A stretch of DNA of 64,000 nucleotides from NCBI GenBank assembly GCA_016801885.1, contig CM028898.1, positions 14,048,858-14,112,857 on the forward strand. The letters are read 5' to 3'. Source of the stretch: Toxotes chatareus. Its lineage: Eukaryota; Chordata; Actinopteri; Toxotidae. Made by a program: the position numbers and the translations under genes. This document shows, piece after piece, positions 58,101 to 64,000 of this stretch (position 1 is its first letter; each line of letters opens with the position of its first letter). The notes beneath the pieces were generated by a model. That model did not search any database. It worked only from the letters and a program-made list of their open reading frames with translations, and was not told the origin of the DNA.

Positions 58101-61100
58101 TCGACAAAAAAAGTCAAAAAATTTTGACCTCAAAATGTCATAAAAAACGTCATAGTATAGTATGGCGTTTTTTGCCGGACAAAAAGTCAAAAAAATTTTT
58201 TGACCTCAAAATATCATAAAAAACGTCATAGTATAGTATGATGTTTTTTTCGAACAAAAAAGTCAAAAAAATTTTGACCTCAAAAAGTCATAAAAACGTC
58301 ATAGTATAGTATGCCGTTTTTTCGGCCAAAAAGTCAAAAAATTTTGACCTCAAAATGTCATAAAAAACGTCATAGTATAGTATGAGCGTCAAAATCGGAC
58401 AAAAAAAGTCAAAAAATTTTTGACCTCAAAATATCATAAAAAACGTCATAGTATAGTATGGCGTTTTTTTCGACAAAAAAAGTCAAAAAAATTTTTTGAC
58501 CTCAAAAATCATAAAAAATCATAGTATAGTATGCGCGTTTTTTGACCCAAAAAAGTCAAAAAACGTCATTTTTTAGACCTCAAAAAGTCAAAAAAAAAAG
58601 TCATAGTATAGTATGGCGTTTTTTTTTCGGCAAAAAAAAAAAGTCAAAAATTTTTTGACCTCAAAATGTCATAAAAAACGTCATAGTATAGTATGGCGTC
58701 AAAATCGGACAAAAAAGTCAAAAAATTTTTGACCTCAAAATATCATAAAAACGTCATAGTATAGTATGGCGTTTTTTTTTTTCAACAAAAAAGTCAAAAA
58801 AATTTTGACCTCAAAAAGTCATAAAAAACGTCATAGTATAGTATGGCGTTTTTTTTTGCCAAAAAGTCAAAAATTTTTGACCTCAAAATGTCATAAAAAA
58901 CGTCATAGTATAGTATGCGGCGTCAAAATCGGACAAAAAAAAAATGTCAAAAAATTTTTGACCTCAAAATATCATAAAAACGTCATAGTATAGTATGGCG
59001 TTTTTTTGAAACAAAAAAGTCAAAAAATTTTTGACCTCAAAAAGTCATAAAAAACGTCATAGTATAGTATGCGTTTTTTTTCGCCAAAAAGTCAAAAAAA
59101 TTTTTGACCTCAAAGTCATAAAAAACGTTTTGACTTCAAAATGTCAAAAAAAGACCTCAAAATGTCATAAAAACGTCATATAGTATATAAGCGTCAAAAT
59201 TCGGAAAAAAAGTCAAAAAAATTTTTTTGACCTCAAAATATCATAAAAACGTCATAGTATAGTATGCCGTTTTTTTCGGACCAAAAAAGTCAAAAAATTT
59301 TTGACCTCAAAAATCATAAAAAACGTCATAGTATAGTATGGCGTTTTTTCGGACGAAAAAGTCATAAAAAACGTCAAAATAGTTTTTGACCTCAAAAAAA
59401 AGTCAAAAATTTTTTGAAAAAATGTCATAAAAAAACGTCATAGTATAGTAAAGCGTCAAAATCGGACAAAAAAGTCAAAAAATTTTTTGACCTCAAAATA
59501 TCATAAAAAATAGTATAGTATGGCGTCATAGTATAGTATGGCGTTTTTTATGTACAAAAAAAAAGTCAAAAAATTTTTGACCTCAAAAAGTCATAAAAAA
59601 CGTCATACTATAGTAAGGCGTCAAAATCGGACAAAAAAGTCAAAAAAATTTTTGACCTCAAAATATCATAAAAAAAACGTCATAGTATAGTATGGCGTTT
59701 TTTTGCGACAAAAAAGTCAAAAAATTTTTGACCTCAAAAAACGTCATAAAAACGTCATAGTATAGTAAGGCGTCAAAATCGGACAAAAAAAGTCAAAAAT
59801 TTTTGACCTCAAAAAGTCAAAAAAATTTTTGACCTCAAAAAGTCATAAAAAACGTCATAGTATAGTAAGGCGTCAAAATCGGACAAAAAAAGTCAAAACA
59901 TTTTTTGACCTCAAAATGTCATAAAAAACGTCATAGTATAGTATGCCGTTTTTTTCGGCCCAAAAAAGTCAAAAAATTTTTGACCTCAAAAAGTCATTAA
60001 AAAACGTCATAGTATAGTAAGGCGTCAAAATCGGACAAAAAAAGTCAAAAAAAATTTTGACCTCAAAATATCATTAAAAACGTCATAGTATAGTATGGCG
60101 GTTTTTTCGGCCAAAAAAAGTCAAAAAAAAATTTGACCTCAAAAAGTCATAAAACACGTGATAGTATAGTATGCCGTTTTTTTCGGCCAAAAAAAGTCAA
60201 AAAAAAATTTGACCTCAAAAAGTCATAAAACACGTCATAGTATAGTATGCCGTTTTTTTCGGCTCAAAAAAGTCAAAAAATTTTTTGACCTCAAAAAGTC
60301 ATAAAAAACGTCATAGTATAGTATGCCGTTTTTTACAGCCCAAAAAAGTCAAAAATTTTTTTTGACCTCAAAATGTCATAAAAAACGTCATAGTATAGTA
60401 AGGCGTCAAAATCGGACAAAAAAAGTCCCAAAAATTTTTGACCTCAAAATATCATTAAAAACGTCATAGTATAGTATGGCGTTTTTTTCGGGCAAAAAAA
60501 GTCAAAAAAATTTTTGACCTCAAAAAGTCATAAAAAACGTCATAGTATAGTATGGCGTTTTTTTCGGCCAAAAAAAGTCAAAAATTTTTTTGACTTCAAA
60601 ATGTCATAAAAAAACGTCATAGTATAGTAAGGCGTCAAAATCGGACAAAAAAAGTCAAAAAATTTTTGACCTCAAAAAGTCATAAAAAAAACGTAGTATA
60701 GTATAGTATGGCGTTTTTTTTTTTTGACCAATAAAAGTCAAAAATTTTTGACCTCAAAATGTCATAAAAAAAAATTTTTTTGACGTCATAGTATAGTAAG
60801 GCATCAAAATCGGACAAAAAAAAAAAGTCAAAAAATTTTTGACCTCAAAAGTCATAAAAAAACGTCATAGTAGTAGTATGGCGTTTTTCGAACAAAAAAA
60901 AGTCAAAAATTTTTTGACCTCAAAAAGTCATAAAAAAACGTCATAGTATAGTATGCCGTTTTTTTTTATTAAAAAGTCAAAAAATTTTTGACCTCAAAAA
61001 GTCATAAAAAACGTCATAGTATAGTATGGCGTTTTTTTTTTGAACAAAAAAAGTCAAAAAATTTTTTGACCTCAAAAAGTCATAAAAAACGTCATAGTAT

Positions 61101-62845
61101 AGTATGCGCGTTTTTTCGGACCAAAAAAGTCAAAAAATTTTGACCTCAAAAAGTCATAAAAAACGTCATAGTATAGTATGCAAAAATAGTATTTTTTTGA
61201 CCTCAAAATGTATAAAAAAACGTTTTGGCCGAAAAAAATTTTTGACCTCAAAATGTCATAAAAAACGTCATAGTATAGTATGGCGTCAAAATCGGACAAA
61301 AAAGTCAAAAAATTTTTGACCTCAAAATATCATAAAAAAAGCGTCATAGTATATAGTATGGCGTTTTTTGACCTCAAAATGTCAAAAAGTCAAAAAATTT
61401 TTGACCTCAAAATGTCATAAAAAACGTCATAGTATAGTAAGGCGTCAAAATCGGACAAAAAAAGTCAAAATTTTTTTGACCTCAAAATATCATAAAAAAC
61501 GTCATAGTATAGTATGACGTTTTTTGCGGCCCAAAAAAGTCAAAAAAATTTTTGACCTCAAAAAGTCATAAAAAACGTCATAGTATAGTAAGGCGTCAAA
61601 ATCGGACAAAAAAAGTCAAAAAAAATTTTGACCTCAAAATATCATTAAAAACGTCATAGTATAGTATGGCGTTTTTTTCGGCCAAAAAAAGTCAAAAATT
61701 TTTTGACCTCAAAATATCATAAAAAACGTCATAGTATAGTATGGCGTTTTTTTCGGCCAAAAAAAGTCAACATTTTTTTTTACCTCAAAAAGTCATAAAA
61801 AACGTCATAGTATAGTATGGTATTTTTTTCGGGCATAAAAAGTCAAAAAAAATTTTGACCTCAAAAAGTCATAAAAAAAACGTCATAGTATGGTATGGCG
61901 TTTTTTTTCGGCCAAAAAAAGTCAAAAAATTTTTTGACCTCAAAAAGTCATAAAAAACGTCATAGTATAGTATGGCGTTTTTTTCGGCCAAAAAAAGTCA
62001 AAAATTTTTTTGACCTCAAAAAGTCATAAAAAACGTCATAGTATAGTATGGCGTTTTTTTCGGCCCAAAAAAGTCAAAAAAAATTTTTGGCCTCAAAATG
62101 TCATAAAAAACGTCATAGTATAGTATGGCAATTTTTTCGGCCAAAAAAAGTCAAAAATTTTTTTGACCTCAAAATGTTATAAAAAACGTCATAGTATAGT
62201 AAGGCGTCAAAATCGGCCAAAAAAAGTCAACATTTTTTTTTACCTCAAAATGTCATAAAAAACGTCATAGTATAGTATGGCGTTTTTTTTCGGGGAAAAA
62301 AAGTCAAAAATTTTTTTGGCCTCAAAATGTCATCAAAAACGTCATAGTATAATATGGCGTCAAAATCGGGCAAAAAAAGTCAAAATTTTTTTGGGCCTCA
62401 AAATGTCATAAAAAACGTCATAGTATAGTATGGCGTCAAAATCGGACAAAAAAGTCAAAAAATTTTTGACCTCAAAATGTCATAAAAAAACGTCATAGTA
62501 TAGTAAGGCGTCAAAATCGGACAAAAAAAGTCAAAAAAATTTTTGACCTCAAAATGTCATGAAAAACGTCATAGTATAGTAAGACGTCAAAATCGGCCAA
62601 AAAAGGTCCAAAAAATTTTTGACCTCAAAATGTCATGAAAAACGTCATAGTATAGTAAGACGTCAAAATCGGACAAAAAAAGTCAAAAAATTTTTTGACC
62701 TCAAAATGTCATGAAAAACGTCATAGTATAGTAAGGCGTCAAAATCGGCAAAATAAAGTCAAACTTTAGCACGGCCTAAAAATGGTCATAGTAAGGTGTC
62801 ACAATCAGCCAAAAAAGTCATACTTTAGAATGGCCTCAAAATTTC
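40196..62845. repeat. AT-rich satellite array, monomer about 76 bp, about 22.6 kb
   Basis: A single word pattern recurs without interruption: CGTCATAGTATAGTATGGCG, T-run, CGG(C/A)C, A-run, GTCAAAAA, T-run, (G)ACCTCAAAA, then TGTC, TATC or AGTC, then ATAAAAAA. A standard copy counts to 76 bases, with most copies about 70-82 because the A and T runs vary. Division gives roughly 290-300 copies. A second monomer type has GGCGTCAAAATCGG in place of GGCG plus T-run. Edge copies are the most diverged. Open frames of 60-178 codons inside are by-products of the repeat. There is no CENP-B box and no telomere motif. Position on the chromosome is unknown. Confidence 0.95.
46239..48781. repeat. Higher-order repeat of about 818 bp within the satellite
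   Basis: The rare variant CGACCTTAAAATG starts at 46239, 47057, 47875 and 48781, at distances of 818, 818 and 906. A second rare variant, TATAATAAGG, recurs near 46725, 47533 and 48437. Each time the variant monomers occur in the same order (GTAAGGTGTCAAAATCGG follows the first mark). This shows recent duplication of blocks of about 11 monomers. Confidence 0.8.
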
Positions 62846-64000
62846 AAGTACTTAAGTGGATTAGGTATGTGGGAGAAACACCCACTAATACATCCATTTC
62901 CTTTTTTGGCGAAGGGTCAATTTTGTGGTGCTGCCCTACCCACACTGTGTAATTTTGATGAAAGCTTTTGATAACTTTTACTCATCAATGTCTTCTGACC
63001 TATGACAAAACATATCATATGTATCAGATTATGTTCTGTCCTCTCTCCTCCTCTTCTCCCCAGAGAAGCACAGCAGTATACAGCAACAGAAAAGACATGG
63101 CCCCTCCCAGCAGGGGGCGCTATGAGTGTATCATCAAATGAGCATATAAAAAAGCTGAGAGTTTGAAGGTCATCCTGACTGTAAAGTTTGTTCAACATTG
63201 GATGAAGTTTGTGGGAGATACAGGCACAAATACATCCATTTCCTTTGCGTTGGCGAAGGGTCAATTTCATGGTGGCCATGTAACTTTGATGAAAGCTTTT
63301 GATAACTTTTACTCATCAATGTCTTCTGAACCATGAGATAACATTTCAAATGTATCAGATTATGTCCCTATATCCATTTCCTGTGTGTAGGCAGAGGGTC
63401 AAGTTCGTGGCGGCGCCACAGGTAGACCGTGTAACCTACACCAAAACTTTTGATAACTTTTTGTCCTTAATGCCTTAAGGTTCAACAGACAACATTTCAG
63501 CCCGTTTGGACCAATCCCCTAGGACAAGTTTGTTCAAGTACGGCCAGTCCGAAACGCCAAATGGCGGCATTTTTCCAAAATGGCGGACTTCCTGTACATC
63601 ATAGAATTTTCCTCCAAGAGACTTTTTTCTTGTATTGATCTATCTGTGCACCAAATTTCATGTCTGTAGGCCTCACGGGGGCTGAGTTCACATTCCAGGG
63701 GGCGTTGCTGAGCTGAGTGACCATGCCCAATTGTGTTAAAACGGTGCCCTGTGGCAAGACTTGTAGGGGATTATAGGTTTCAAGGCAGAATATTAGCCAG
63801 AATGGATGATAAGTGGGAAAAACTCAAAATCCTCATTTTCACAAATCGGAGGGTGACTTTGCGGCGGTGCTCTGCCCACATCGTGTAACATAGAGAAAAG
63901 CTTTTGATCACTTTTGGACAATAGTGTCTTAAGAGCAACATGACATTTCAGCTCCATCCGATGATTTCCCTAGGAGGAGTTAATTAAAGAAAAAAATGAA
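62846..64000. repeat. Diverged copies of a dispersed repeat module at the right edge
   Basis: The module has CATCCATTTCC, then GCGAAGGGTCAATTT, then GAAAGCTTTTGATAACTTTT, then ACTCATCAATGTCTTCTGA, then ATGTATCAGATTATG. It appears at about 62,889-63,033 and 63,231-63,363, and in more diverged form at about 63,367-63,520 and 63,842-63,970. The spacing is unequal, and the unit preceding the module (GTGGGAGA.ACA.GCAC) also recurs. Between copies lies CAAATGGCGGCATTTTTCCA-type sequence. A minus-strand frame at 62,917-63,279 crosses two copies and is not a gene. The repeat family is not identified. Confidence 0.65.

Noticed and set aside
40196..62845. Possible CENP-B box in the satellite (TTCG....A..CGGG)
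   Set aside because: Copies have TTCGGCC or TTCGGAC followed by an A-run and never the CGGG half in the right place.
40196..62845. CRISPR-like or telomeric interpretation of the regular repeat
   Set aside because: There are no distinct spacers between repeats, the context is vertebrate, and no TTAGGG motif is present.
62917..63279. 120-codon minus-strand frame
   Set aside because: It spans two copies of the edge repeat module and resembles no protein.

Overview
The window reads as a teleost fish nuclear chromosome, probably a spiny-rayed fish. The evidence is intron-rich vertebrate genes with canonical GT/AG splice sites, many microsatellites, a TRIM gene of the type expanded in fish, and relics of Tc1-like and hAT-like transposons with the look of teleost dispersed repeats. 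The species cannot be told from the sequence alone.

Layout. 1-5.3 kb holds no coding gene that I can support; it has a GC-rich patch with CCAAT boxes and a YY1-like site, simple repeats, and one good poly(A) signal near 2.85 kb. 5.3-6.4 kb is a broken TRIM pseudogene on the minus strand. 6.4-9.5 kb is empty of recognisable genes. 9.5-26.5 kb is a complete 14-exon minus-strand gene for neurotrypsin (prss12): signal peptide, kringle, four SRCR domains and a trypsin-like domain, 919 residues by my exon joining, with all splice phases consistent. An intact plus-strand TRIM gene (18,865-20,544) lies inside prss12 intron 2, with a 5' noncoding exon candidate and an interferon-response-like element upstream. 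26.5-32.2 kb is intergenic, with degraded repeats. 32.3-38.0 kb is a complete 6-exon plus-strand cdr2 gene of 440 residues, with its 3' UTR ending near 39.14 kb. One cdr2 intron carries a hAT-like MITE with a clear target-site duplication. 39.5-39.94 kb is an internally deleted Tc1-like element.

40.2-62.8 kb, more than a third of the window, is one AT-rich satellite array with a monomer of about 76 bp (roughly 290-300 copies by division). It has variant monomer types and, near 46-49 kb, a higher-order repeat of about 818 bp. The last 1.2 kb holds several diverged copies of another repeat module.

Most interesting points: (1) the neurotrypsin keeps the His/Asp/Ser triad but has lost the zymogen activation N-terminus and its partner Asp194, and also Ser214, Trp215 and Gly226, which suggests a pseudoprotease or an unusual enzyme; (2) it has gained a His/Thr-rich C-terminal tail of about 90 residues encoded by a CA-rich repeat; (3) the satellite has a multi-monomer higher-order structure and edge monomers that suggest how its poly-T core arose; (4) a probable interferon-inducible TRIM gene is nested antisense in prss12. 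The genes do not form an operon or pathway; apart from nesting and distance I see no functional link between them.
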